From contig DAOVXE010000013.1 in assembly GCA_030636285.1 (NCBI GenBank), positions 1-9,899 on the forward strand: a stretch of DNA of 9,899 nucleotides, given 5' to 3'. Numbering within the stretch: the stretch's first letter is position 1; each line of letters begins with the position of its first letter. The DNA is from Candidatus Falkowiibacteriota bacterium (GTDB lineage: Bacteria > Patescibacteria > ABY1 > BM507 > UBA12075). The notes beneath the pieces were generated by a model. The model did no database searches. It was given only the letters and a program-made list of their open reading frames with translations, and had not been told where the DNA came from. Below, in pieces: positions 1-6,277 of the stretch. A program made the translations under genes and the position numbers.

Positions 1-2261
1 ATAAAAGGCAGCTGATCTTGGACAATAAAAGAGTCGATCATATTTTTAATTCCATTCTCGGTACGCGCTTCCAGTTCAACCGTGTAAAGGCCGGACTCGG
101 CGGTTTCATAACGCGCGAAATAATCAGGCAGATCCGTCACGTTATTCGCTCCGCAGCTAACACTGCTGATAATGCTGTTTTCTTTGGTAAATAAGCGGCT
201 TACATTGCCATAAGGAGAAGTGATTATCAGGCTTAGCTCGGCATCGCAAATAGTATGCCCTTGTTCATCTAATACAGCCATCTGAATATACGCTTCTTCG
301 TCAGGCAAATATGACGCCTGGTCAAAATTCAATGCTAAAACACCCCAGACAAAACTTTGTGTCAGATCAAGTATTTCTTTTTCTTCATTGGAAAAATCCT
401 CAATATGAAATTTAATGGTATAGGTTCCGGGTTTTAACTGCCGCATGCCATTTGGCAAATTTATTATAAACTCTCCGTCCGGCTGGAATAAAATAATCAG
501 CGGAATTTCAATGATTTTACCTTCGCTATCAACGAGCCAGGCGCTTATATCCACGTCCTGCCAAAAATTTGACAAGCCGGCTATTTCAAATAATGTATCC
601 CAAACCTTTGTTTCACTTTTATTATATTTAAAACTTAATTTTCCCCCCTTATCAATCTGAAAGTCCAGTTTATTTGATAATAATTCCAGCGCGTTTTCCC
701 AGCGCTCGCGTTTGTTTACTTTTTCCAGTTCGGTTTCCGGATCATACATCGCCTCCACCCAGAAACTGTCAACATAAGCAACTATCCCCTGATCATTTTC
801 CAATAAGCCTTCAAATTTAATTTCCAGATTCTCAATCTGCTCCCAGGAAGTAAGAAAATCAGCCTTAAATTCAAAATAACCGTTGTTTAAATGATTAGAC
901 AATTTTTTTGCTGTTAAAACATCTAAGAGCTGCCAAATCTGTTCATCAGCGTAATCTTCACCGGCTTCAGTTTCTTTCTTTTCACCCAGAGAATACCAGA
1001 TCGCGATTTTAGCGTCCTCTAAAAGCTGGTTTTGCGCCTTTGCCTCATTTATTCCAAAAATATTATTTAATATACCCGTAGCTGTGCTGGAACTTAAATC
1101 AATAGTGCTTGATGCCAAGTCAATCTCATTTATAACCTCTATGCTTGTGCTGCTTATATCTTCAACTTCAAAAATCTCATCTGTACTACTCGCTTGTTTG
1201 TTTTCTTCTAGCTCCCCTCTCCCGTCTGGGAGAGGGGTCGGGGGAGAGGGTTGGGTGCTACTGGCAATTTCTTCTTCACTGCTGGTTGCTATTATCTGTA
1301 TTGTTTCAGGCTCAAACTCACTGCTAAACGGGACAAATTCACCGCGCCGATATACCTGATCCAAAGCAAAAGACATAACCAGCTTAGCTTCTTTTAATTC
1401 TCCTAATTCATTTAAACTAACAATCTCATCAATAATAAATTCCTGAGCCTTGGCTTGTGGAGCGACTGACAAAAAACTAAAAAAACTACTCAAACTATTT
1501 AAATTTAAAATTTCAGTTGATGAAGTGCCGGATTCAATTTCAATAATAGTCGTAGTGGCCCAGTCAGGCTCAAATATCTCCACCTGTTGGCTATTTTCCT
1601 CTGCAATTATTTCTATATCTTCTGTTTCTTTAGTGCTGGTGCTGATTTCATCTGTTGATGTCGCGATAATTTCTGTACTGGTAGCTATTATATCTTTTGT
1701 TGAGCTGTAAATTACCTCTTCCGCAGTAGTACTGGCTTTTTTTTCAACCATATTTTCACCTGCCAAATCCTCTATCTCCTCTATCTCGTTCTGATAATCC
1801 TTTTCGTTTTCAATTATTTCAATTTCGGCTTCCTGCTCCTCTGGAATATATATTTCCGGATCTGCAAGGAACCAAAAATCGCCCAATACCAATTTTTCAC
1901 TACCGCCAATATACAGGCTTGAATTTGAATCATTAAAATCGCTTGTATCCGCGCTGCCCGGCAGATCAGGCGAACCGATCACCGCGTCGTTATTTTTCCA
2001 GCCTAAATTAGTTTCGTCGTCATAGGAGATCCGGCTTGCTCCGGCATATAGCTTTATTATTACAATCTCATTATCCTCTGCCCCTAAATACTTCGTAATA
2101 GCCTTTATCGGCGATTGGCCAAAAATTATGTGAATAAACAAATAAAAAACAATAATAAAACGCCAGCTAAGAGCTAATACTTTTTTAGAGCTCGAAATAA
2201 CTGGCGTAATACCAAAAATACGCTGTAACAATTTAATCAAATTGTACCTTAAGCTAAGCAT
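1..2261 (-). CDS. Very large signal-anchored surface protein, N-terminal 753 residues (3' end outside window)
   Basis: The frame is open from an ATG at 2261 to the window edge. An in-frame TAA two codons upstream fixes this as the first ATG. There is no good Shine-Dalgarno; a MITE ends 22 bases upstream. A basic N-terminus is followed by a hydrophobic segment at about residues 33-48, read as a signal anchor. Next is a globular part (about 50-135), then an acidic, Ser/Thr-rich low-complexity linker (about 140-395) with many 'STS'/'SST' triplets. It contains two internal 'AKAQ' motifs (about 270-273 and 407-410). From about 411 the protein is folded-looking, with Trp-rich beta-type segments; residues 640-753 resemble an Ig-like or beta-sandwich domain ('YLPDEEAYIQM', 'SGLYTVEL'). 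Residues 338-350 come from a GC-rich repeat inserted in frame. The architecture matches giant cell-surface proteins of Patescibacteria. No enzyme motif was seen and the function is unknown. Confidence 0.85.
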   Translation of the reverse strand, partial: MLSLRYNLIKLLQRIFGITPVISSSKKVLALSWRFIIVFYLFIHIIFGQSPIKAITKYLGAEDNEIVIIKLYAGASRISYDDETNLGWKNNDAVIGSPDLPGSADTSDFNDSNSSLYIGGSEKLVLGDFWFLADPEIYIPEEQEAEIEIIENEKDYQNEIEEIEDLAGENMVEKKASTTAEEVIYSSTKDIIATSTEIIATSTDEISTSTKETEDIEIIAEENSQQVEIFEPDWATTTIIEIESGTSSTEILNLNSLSSFFSFLSVAPQAKAQEFIIDEIVSLNELGELKEAKLVMSFALDQVYRRGEFVPFSSEFEPETIQIIATSSEEEIASSTQPSPPTPLPDGRGELEENKQASSTDEIFEVEDISSTSIEVINEIDLASSTIDLSSSTATGILNNIFGINEAKAQNQLLEDAKIAIWYSLGEKKETEAGEDYADEQIWQLLDVLTAKKLSNHLNNGYFEFKADFLTSWEQIENLEIKFEGLLENDQGIVAYVDSFWVEAMYDPETELEKVNKRERWENALELLSNKLDFQIDKGGKLSFKYNKSETKVWDTLFEIAGLSNFWQDVDISAWLVDSEGKIIEIPLIILFQPDGEFIINLPNGMRQLKPGTYTIKFHIEDFSNEEKEILDLTQSFVWGVLALNFDQASYLPDEEAYIQMAVLDEQGHTICDAELSLIITSPYGNVSRLFTKENSIISSVSCGANNVTDLPDYFARYETAESGLYTVELEARTENGIKNMIDSFIVQDQLPF
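1212..1250. repeat. GC-rich REP-like palindrome inserted in frame
   Basis: A perfect 10-base stem, CCCCTCTCCC at 1214-1223 and GGGAGAGGGG at 1228-1237, has the loop GTCT. A third G-rich arm (1238-1250) ends in GAGAGGG. This layout (CCCTCTCCC, short loop, GGGAGAGGG, then a further G-rich arm) resembles a repeat family that recurs in many bacterial genomes. It stands out as GC-rich in an AT-rich gene. In the minus-strand gene it encodes PSPPTPLPDGRGE, unlike the acidic Ser/Thr linker on either side, and it does not break the frame. Confidence 0.75.
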
Positions 2262-2283
2262 GGGGATTTACTAGATTTGACAG

Positions 2284-2437
2284 ACTCACCTTACGCACTA
2301 AATATTTTTACTTTAGAAAAAGTTATAATTAATGTAATTTAAACAAAAATGCTAAGATAAAACTTGTTCTTATCCTCGTTTTTGTTTAAATTACATTAAT
2401 TATAACTTTGCTTACGTGATAAGTGCGTAACATGAGT
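2284..2437 (-). mobile_element. MITE-like inverted-repeat element, copy 1 (154 bases)
   Basis: The ends are inverted: ACTCACCTTACGCACT on the left and the complement of AGTGCGTAACATGAGT on the right, with two mismatches in 16. Further in, 2320-2350 (starting AAAGTTATAATT) is the exact reverse complement of a segment around 2378-2408, about 31 bases, so the whole element can fold into one long hairpin. It has no open frame. A second copy lies at 7929-8137. No target-site duplication is obvious. It begins 2 bases after the stop of the HTH-membrane gene and ends 22 bases before the start of the large surface protein, so it may act as terminator, leader or promoter carrier. The family of the mobilising transposase is not known to me. 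Confidence 0.8.
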
Positions 2438-2439
2438 AA

Positions 2440-2862
2440 TTAAAAAATAAAAGATTCTATTGCTTCTGACGAAGAAGGAGCATTTCTTATTTCTGTTTGG
2501 GGATCAAATATAGAAAACATAATAAAGGTAAATAAGGCGACAAAAGAAACCATGACTATTATAAGCAAAGGAATGGCTGATTTAAATGTTGTAAAAAAAA
2601 GACGCAAGATATCTAATTCCATAAATAGCTTGCGTCTTTTTAGTTTAAATTTATCGCCTAATGTATCAGGTTTTTTGGTTTTGCTGGCCTGGCGATAATC
2701 TTTTATGTCTTGGGCGCTTGTCATCCATTGCAAACCGGTAAATACCTGCTTGCCAGGTATTTTGCCAGAGCGAATCATCTGGCCAATATAGTCAGCGCTG
2801 TAGCCAGTTAAGGCGGCAGCCTCTTTCAAAGAAATTAAATTTTTCTCATCCGTGTGGGTCAT
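2440..2862 (-). CDS. Helix-turn-helix protein with a single C-terminal membrane segment
   Basis: A 140-residue protein. Residues 9-58 form a MerR/excisionase-like helix-turn-helix ('SLKEAAALTGYSADYIGQMI', then 'GKIPGKQV' as the wing), a fold that binds DNA. A basic linker (61-80) leads to a membrane helix at about 96-118 and a short, probably extracytoplasmic tail of about 20 residues. The ATG at 2862 is the only ATG/GTG/TTG start in frame before an upstream stop, and no clear Shine-Dalgarno precedes it. A strong promoter lies about 90 bases upstream. The product is probably a membrane-tethered DNA-binding protein. Because the next gene downstream encodes a giant surface protein, a role in its regulation is possible but is inference only. 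A terminator-like hairpin lies inside the frame between the two domains. Confidence 0.8.
   Translation of the reverse strand: MTHTDEKNLISLKEAAALTGYSADYIGQMIRSGKIPGKQVFTGLQWMTSAQDIKDYRQASKTKKPDTLGDKFKLKRRKLFMELDILRLFFTTFKSAIPLLIIVMVSFVALFTFIMFSIFDPQTEIRNAPSSSEAIESFIF
2593..2641 (-). terminator. Intrinsic-terminator-like hairpin inside the HTH-membrane gene
   Basis: The arms 2629-2641 and 2596-2608 form a perfect 13-base stem (AAAAAGACGCAAG with CTTGCGTCTTTTT) around a 20-base loop that can pair further. On the coding strand the stem is followed by more T, giving eight T in a row at 2600-2593. It encodes residues 74-89, between the DNA-binding domain and the membrane helix. The shape is that of a factor-independent terminator; whether it acts as one in vivo is unknown. 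Confidence 0.5.
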
Positions 2863-2895
2863 CAGGTGAGTTTTTTCACTTTCTTTAATTTTAGC

Positions 2896-2916
2896 AAATC
2901 TCGGGGGTCGAGATTT
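2896..2916 (-). other. Small hairpin in the leader of the HTH-membrane gene
   Basis: AAATCTCG at 2896-2903 pairs perfectly with CGAGATTT at 2909-2916 around the loop GGGGT (ACCCC on the transcript). It lies about 35 bases upstream of the start codon and downstream of the predicted promoter, so it would be in the 5' untranslated RNA. On the plus strand it is followed by T-rich sequence, but no plus-strand gene leads into it. Its role is unknown; candidates are an operator or an RNA structure. Confidence 0.45.
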
Positions 2917-2953
2917 TGATTTTTTGATTTTCTAAAATCTAAAATCTATATAT

Positions 2954-2983
2954 ATTATATCACATTTACCCATTAAATTTCAA
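2954..2983 (-). promoter_or_regulatory. Sigma70-type promoter for the HTH-membrane gene
   Basis: On the minus strand, TTGAAA (2983-2978) is followed after 18 bases by TATAAT (2959-2954). The -10 box is preceded by TG at the extended -10 position (TGATATAAT). This is the best promoter match in the window. It predicts a leader of about 85-90 bases before the start at 2862, containing the hairpin at 2896-2916. Confidence 0.65.
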
Positions 2984-3063
2984 GTAATATTTTTTAATCC
3001 AACAACATTTTATTGCCTAAATTAAAAAAACACTAATAAACTAATATTAGCGATTTACTTACG

Positions 3064-3101
3064 AACTTTAAAAACTTTAAACTTTATGAACTTTTAACTT
3101 T
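3064..3101. repeat. Five AACTTT direct repeats in the 2863-3200 gene-free stretch
   Basis: AACTTT occurs at 3064, 3073, 3080, 3089 and 3096, a 9-7-9-7 spacing equal to two and a half 16-base units. The rest of this 338-base intergenic stretch holds the promoter and leader hairpin of the next gene, a 5-base hairpin AGCCC-AAA-GGGCT (3108-3120), the terminator of the upstream gene (3132-3159) and a 14-base palindrome at 3184-3197. I see no small gene in it. Confidence 0.5.
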
Positions 3102-3131
3102 CTAACTAGCCCAAAGGGCTGTGTGGATAAA

Positions 3132-3159
3132 ATCCAGCACCATCTACGTGGTGCTGGAT
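3132..3159 (-). terminator. Intrinsic terminator after the phosphohistidine-domain gene
   Basis: An 11-base perfect stem (3132-3142 with 3149-3159, arm ATCCAGCACCA) and a 6-base loop lie about 40 bases past the stop codon at 3201. On the minus strand it is followed by TTTATCC, so with the last T of the stem there is a run of four T. On the plus strand it is followed by seven A. It separates this gene from the promoter at 2954-2983. Confidence 0.7.
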
Positions 3160-3200
3160 AAAAAAATCACAATTTTCTATGTATAGAGTTAACTCTAAAC

Positions 3201-4634
3201 CTAAATTTTTATTTTCCTTTTCAAAATCTTCACAACCCCCTTATCCGCGTCAACCTCCACCAAATCCCCATCACGCAAAACTTGAGTGGCTATCTTGGTG
3301 CCAATAATGCAGGGCTTATTCATCTCTCGCGCCACTATTGCCGCATGGCAAGTAATACCGCCTTCATCCGTAATTATTGCAGACGCTTTTTTCATAGCTG
3401 GTAGATATTCTGGAGTAGTCATTGAAGCGACTAAAATATTTCCGTTTTTTATTTCTTCGGTAAAATATTTAACTACTCTCGCAACGCCCCTTACAATTCC
3501 CGGATTAGCGCAACTCCCTTGAATCCCACTGGATGAAAAAGATATTATATCTTTTGAAAAAAATTTAAACATTTTTTTCGCTTTCAATCCATTATAAATA
3601 TTTATTTCATTTCCTTTATTACAAACGATAAAACAGCTTCTATCTTTAATTATTTTTTTGTAATCAATTTTATTAATCATGGCGCCCTTAAATTCGCTTG
3701 GGGTCAACATTTTAAAATCTTGAATTGATAATTTTATTCTCCCGGCAATCGCTTCAAAAAGAGGTTGCGAATAGTAAGTCAACTGATTTATTTTTCCACG
3801 CACATTTTCCTTTAAAAAAATAGATTCTTCAATTCCTTTGATTATTTTTTCTAATCTGATATTTTGGCGTAAATATTTATTTTTCTGCGGTGCAGATTTT
3901 TTTTCACACGCTTTAATTTTTATTTTAATTTGTTTAATATCCAATCTGATTAATTTTTCTATTCTATTTTTTATATCATTATAAGAATACGATTTTTCAT
4001 TAAAATAACCGCAAGGGATGTAGGCATATTTTTTTAAATGTTGCATAATCGCACTATCCACAAATTTTGAATCTATATCTTTTTTTCCGGAAATCACCGC
4101 TAAAACTATTTTCAATAATTCAACTTCTTCCCTTTGGGTAAAACTTTGCCGATTAGAACTTGTTAAAATACAAAATATTTCGCTGGTTTTTATTTTGTAT
4201 TTTTTTTCAAGCTCCAATTGTAAAAACGGTTCGGCTTTATATACAAAAATCCTGATGAATACAGCGCATAATCCTCCTCTATACACCATCTTATGAAAAA
4301 GCAAATAATTTTTATATAATTCCTCATCTGACATTGCTAAAAAATTTTGTCTTTTTAATTTTTTTATCAATTGATTAAATTCATTGATTATAGTTTTAAT
4401 CTTTTTGAACTCACGCACTAAAAAATCGGAGTTAATGGATTTTTTAAAAATCGCATCTGCCTGTTTATCAGCAATTTTTTCATCCCAATAAAAATCCGTA
4501 TTTCCTTTATTGTTGTAATAAAAAAATCTTATTTTATATTTATGATACGATTTGGCAAAACTATAAATTCTCAATAAATCCATTCTTCTGTTAAACTCCC
4601 AAATCCAAATTGGTTTTTCTTTTTCACTTAACAT
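3201..4634 (-). CDS. PEP-utilising-enzyme mobile (phosphohistidine) domain protein
   Basis: A 477-residue protein. The last about 104 residues are a typical PEP-utiliser swivelling domain: 'NPGIVRGVARV' near 377-387, 'GNILVASMTTPEYLPAM' near 398-414, then 'DEGGITCHAAIVARE' near 423-437 with the phospho-accepting His at about 430, and 'LRDGDLVEVDADKGVV' at the end. In PEP synthase, PPDK and rifampin phosphotransferase this domain carries phosphate between active sites. The N-terminal ATP-grasp (PPDK_N) motifs and a PEP/pyruvate TIM barrel are both absent. Residues 1-370 are helical, Lys-rich and unassigned. The product may accept phosphate from a partner in trans, or be a rifampin-phosphotransferase-like remnant family. 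The ATG at 4634 has an in-frame TAA four codons upstream. Decayed copies of its 3' end lie at 4654-4790 and 6093-6212. Confidence 0.8.
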   Translation of the reverse strand: MLSEKEKPIWIWEFNRRMDLLRIYSFAKSYHKYKIRFFYYNNKGNTDFYWDEKIADKQADAIFKKSINSDFLVREFKKIKTIINEFNQLIKKLKRQNFLAMSDEELYKNYLLFHKMVYRGGLCAVFIRIFVYKAEPFLQLELEKKYKIKTSEIFCILTSSNRQSFTQREEVELLKIVLAVISGKKDIDSKFVDSAIMQHLKKYAYIPCGYFNEKSYSYNDIKNRIEKLIRLDIKQIKIKIKACEKKSAPQKNKYLRQNIRLEKIIKGIEESIFLKENVRGKINQLTYYSQPLFEAIAGRIKLSIQDFKMLTPSEFKGAMINKIDYKKIIKDRSCFIVCNKGNEINIYNGLKAKKMFKFFSKDIISFSSSGIQGSCANPGIVRGVARVVKYFTEEIKNGNILVASMTTPEYLPAMKKASAIITDEGGITCHAAIVAREMNKPCIIGTKIATQVLRDGDLVEVDADKGVVKILKRKIKI

Positions 4635-4653
4635 ATTTTTTAATTATTAGATT

Positions 4654-4790
4654 TCATTTAAACGCGATATCTTCTACCGAACTTTTATTTACTCTTTTCA
4701 AAATCTTCACAACCCCCTTATCCGCGTCAACCTCAACTAAATCCCCGTCACGCAAAACTTTAGTAGCGATTTTCACGCCAATAATTAAGG
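4654..4790 (-). pseudogene. Remnant of the C-terminus of a PEP-utiliser mobile-domain gene (copy B)
   Basis: On the minus strand the sequence reads IIGVKIATKVLRDGDLVEVD and continues ADKGVVKILKR, then a divergent tail to a TGA at 4656-4654. This matches the last about 35 residues of the intact gene at 3201-4634 almost exactly, including an identical run of about 40 bases. The phosphohistidine motif and everything before it are missing and there is no start. The ATPase gene runs straight into it, and the ATPase stop codon lies at the junction. It is best read as the leftover of a second, tandem copy of the gene. Confidence 0.8.
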
Positions 4791-6011
4791 CAATGAAGAA
4801 AGCCAGTTATGGGCCGTAACTATAAGAATTTTATTTTTTTTGTTTGTGTGATACTTAAAAACATTATCCTTAAAAACAAGCTGAACCGCCGGAACATTTA
4901 ATTTATTTTGAAAACTTACTAAATTTTTATTTAAAGAATCATCTGAATATTTTGCTTCAATAAGCAATACGGGCTTATTACTGTCTGTAATAAGAAAATC
5001 AACCTCTTCTTTTTCCTTATTGCGCACATAATGCAAATCAAATTTCCCATATCCATATTCATTCCAGCTGTAAACAGCGCGCAAAAGCTCCAAAGCAACC
5101 ATATTTTCAAATCTTGCTCCAACATTATCAATCTCGGGATAATTAAAAAGATAAAGTTTTTTCTCCTTAGTTATGGCTCTTGTTATTTTTTTTGACCATG
5201 GGCTTAATCTAAATGTAAGATATGAAATATCAAAAAGATTTATCCAGCTTTTAACAGTATCAAAAGCGACTTGCAGATCGCGGGACAAACTGTTTATGGA
5301 AAGCGGGCTGCCGACTTTAGAAGGAAGTAACGCGAATAATGATGCTACGGTATCTATATTTTTTATATTAGATAAATCCCTGATATCTTCATAAATAATC
5401 TGTTTTAAATAATTATTTGACCATTTCCTCCAAAAATTCTTTTTACCGTTAGAGTATGGCTCAGGGAAACCGCTTAACTCAAAAAGCGACTGCCAAATTT
5501 TTTTTGTTTTACCCGGCTTATTAATACTAAAATCATTAAGCGGGGATCGTATAAACCTGGCAAAATCCCTTCTTTGGCTTAATTCAGCTAAAGTAAACGG
5601 AAATAAACGAAACGTAAAATACCTTCCCGCCAGTGAATCGCCTCCTTTTTGATACAAATCCAGCCGCCCGCTTCCGGAAATTAAAAATTGGTAATCTAAA
5701 TAAAATTCGTCATAAACACCTTTTATATAATTCTTCCAATCTTTATATTTGTGAATCTCATCAAAAATTATTAAAGGGGTTGATTCGTCAATTCTGTTTA
5801 AATTTTCAAAAAATGTCGGGTTATTGATAATCAGCTTTTTATTGGAAATAATATCCCAATTAAAATAAACGTTGTTTTTATAATTTTTTGCTGTTTCTTT
5901 GGCAAAAGTTGTCTTCCCGGACTGCCGCGGGCCTGATAAAAACACCATCCTTTTCCCGCGGGACAGTTCTTGCCACAATTCAGAATACATTTTCCTTTTT
6001 ATTAAATTCAT
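4785..6011 (-). CDS. AAA+ ATPase with DUF4143 C-terminal domain
   Basis: A 408-residue protein. Walker A is 'GPRQSGKTT' (27-35) and Walker B is 'LIIFDE' (80-85). A sensor-type 'LISGSGRLDLY' lies at 110-120 and 'LAGRYFTFRLFPFTLAEL' at 127-144, the hallmark of this archaeal/bacterial ATPase family. The C-terminal half is DUF4143. Near the end, 'EEVDFLI' (335-341) and 'EAK' (352-354) give an acidic residue followed by E-x-K, as in a degenerate PD-(D/E)XK nuclease fold. Family function is not established. The start at 6011 agrees with where homologues usually begin (Ile-Lys-Arg before the first helix); Met8, after AAAGGAAA, is the alternative. The promoter predicts a leaderless mRNA. The last residues (SSLP) and stop are encoded at the junction with a mobile-domain gene remnant, so the C-terminus may be slightly altered. 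Remnants on both sides suggest insertion or rearrangement. Confidence 0.88.
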   Translation of the reverse strand: MNLIKRKMYSELWQELSRGKRMVFLSGPRQSGKTTFAKETAKNYKNNVYFNWDIISNKKLIINNPTFFENLNRIDESTPLIIFDEIHKYKDWKNYIKGVYDEFYLDYQFLISGSGRLDLYQKGGDSLAGRYFTFRLFPFTLAELSQRRDFARFIRSPLNDFSINKPGKTKKIWQSLFELSGFPEPYSNGKKNFWRKWSNNYLKQIIYEDIRDLSNIKNIDTVASLFALLPSKVGSPLSINSLSRDLQVAFDTVKSWINLFDISYLTFRLSPWSKKITRAITKEKKLYLFNYPEIDNVGARFENMVALELLRAVYSWNEYGYGKFDLHYVRNKEKEEVDFLITDSNKPVLLIEAKYSDDSLNKNLVSFQNKLNVPAVQLVFKDNVFKYHTNKKNKILIVTAHNWLSSLP

Positions 6012-6017
6012 ACTTAT

Positions 6018-6046
6018 ATGTTACCAGTTCATTTGAAAATAGTCAA
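6018..6046 (-). promoter_or_regulatory. Promoter of the ATPase gene, possibly leaderless
   Basis: On the minus strand, TTGACT (6046-6041) is followed after 17 bases by TAACAT (6023-6018), with TG at the extended -10 position. The usual start site, about 7 bases after the -10 box, falls on or next to the A of the ATG at 6011. That fits the absence of a Shine-Dalgarno there. Confidence 0.5.
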
Positions 6047-6060
6047 GACTTTTTTCAAAT
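6031..6060. promoter_or_regulatory. 30-base near-perfect palindrome over the ATPase -35 box
   Basis: ATTTGAAAA (6031-6039) pairs with TTTTCAAAT (6052-6060). Inside, AGTC (6041-6044) pairs with GACT (6047-6050) around AA, with a single T/T mismatch at 6040/6051, so 13 of 14 positions match. It covers the -35 hexamer and part of the spacer, as an operator would. The alternative is the terminator-like end of the upstream remnant, since the arms are A/T-rich; on the minus strand the downstream run is ATTTTC, which is weak for a terminator. Confidence 0.5.
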
Positions 6061-6092
6061 AGGATTGAAAAATTACAATCTCAATTTTATTA

Positions 6093-6212
6093 CTATTTTA
6101 CTCTTTTCAAAATCTTCACAACCCCATTGTTAGCATCCACCTCCACTAAATCCCTCCGCCCGAGGCGGACAAGCGTCTTTTAAAACTTTAATAGCGGTTT
6201 TTTACAAATACC
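6093..6212 (-). pseudogene. Remnant of the C-terminus of a PEP-utiliser mobile-domain gene (copy C), interrupted
   Basis: On the minus strand, pieces reading KTAIKVLKD and then LVEVDAN, NGVVKILKR, VK and TAG match the end of the gene at 3201-4634. The two pieces are in different frames because about 20 bases, mostly a GC-rich palindrome, have been inserted between them. There is no start and no His motif. It diverges more than copy B, so it is probably older. It lies between the secreted protein gene and the ATPase promoter. Confidence 0.75.
6154..6173. repeat. Short GC-rich palindrome inserted into remnant C
   Basis: TCCGCC (6155-6160) pairs with GGCGGA (6164-6169) around CGA. Alignment with the other two copies of the same coding segment shows this stretch is extra, with a net gain of about 19 bases. 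That makes it a recognisable insertion rather than ancestral sequence. Confidence 0.7.
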
Positions 6213-6251
6213 ACAAAAGAATAAATGATACTGAAATTCATTTATGATGAA

Positions 6252-6275
6252 TTGCGTATAACAAGTTATGCGCAA
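6252..6275. repeat. Palindrome just after the secreted-protein gene
   Basis: TTGCGTATAAC (6252-6262) and GTTATGCGCAA (6265-6275) are inverted around AA, with one mismatched pair. It begins 2 bases past the stop codon at 6278. It has no T-run on the minus strand, so it is a poor intrinsic terminator. The 10-mer CAAGTTATGC within it recurs in the insertion of the second MITE (8032-8041). Confidence 0.55.
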
Positions 6276-6277
6276 AT

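Noticed and set aside
1084..1359. Plus-strand open frame opposite the surface-protein gene, with a second one at 1145-1327
   Set aside because: Both are antisense to a continuous minus-strand coding frame with sensible composition; their Leu/Ser-rich sequences are the shadow of the Ser/Thr linker and the inserted repeat.
3286..3522. Plus-strand frame of 78 residues opposite the phosphohistidine domain
   Set aside because: It mirrors the conserved PEP-utiliser motif on the other strand and has no recognisable protein features of its own.
4610..4819. Plus-strand 69-residue frame between the phosphohistidine gene and the ATPase
   Set aside because: It lies opposite the mobile-domain remnant and its sequence is explained by that remnant read backwards.
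6252..6275. Possible lac-type operator or dif-like recombination site
   Set aside because: The resemblance is limited to a short AT-rich inverted repeat; neither consensus is matched over its required length.
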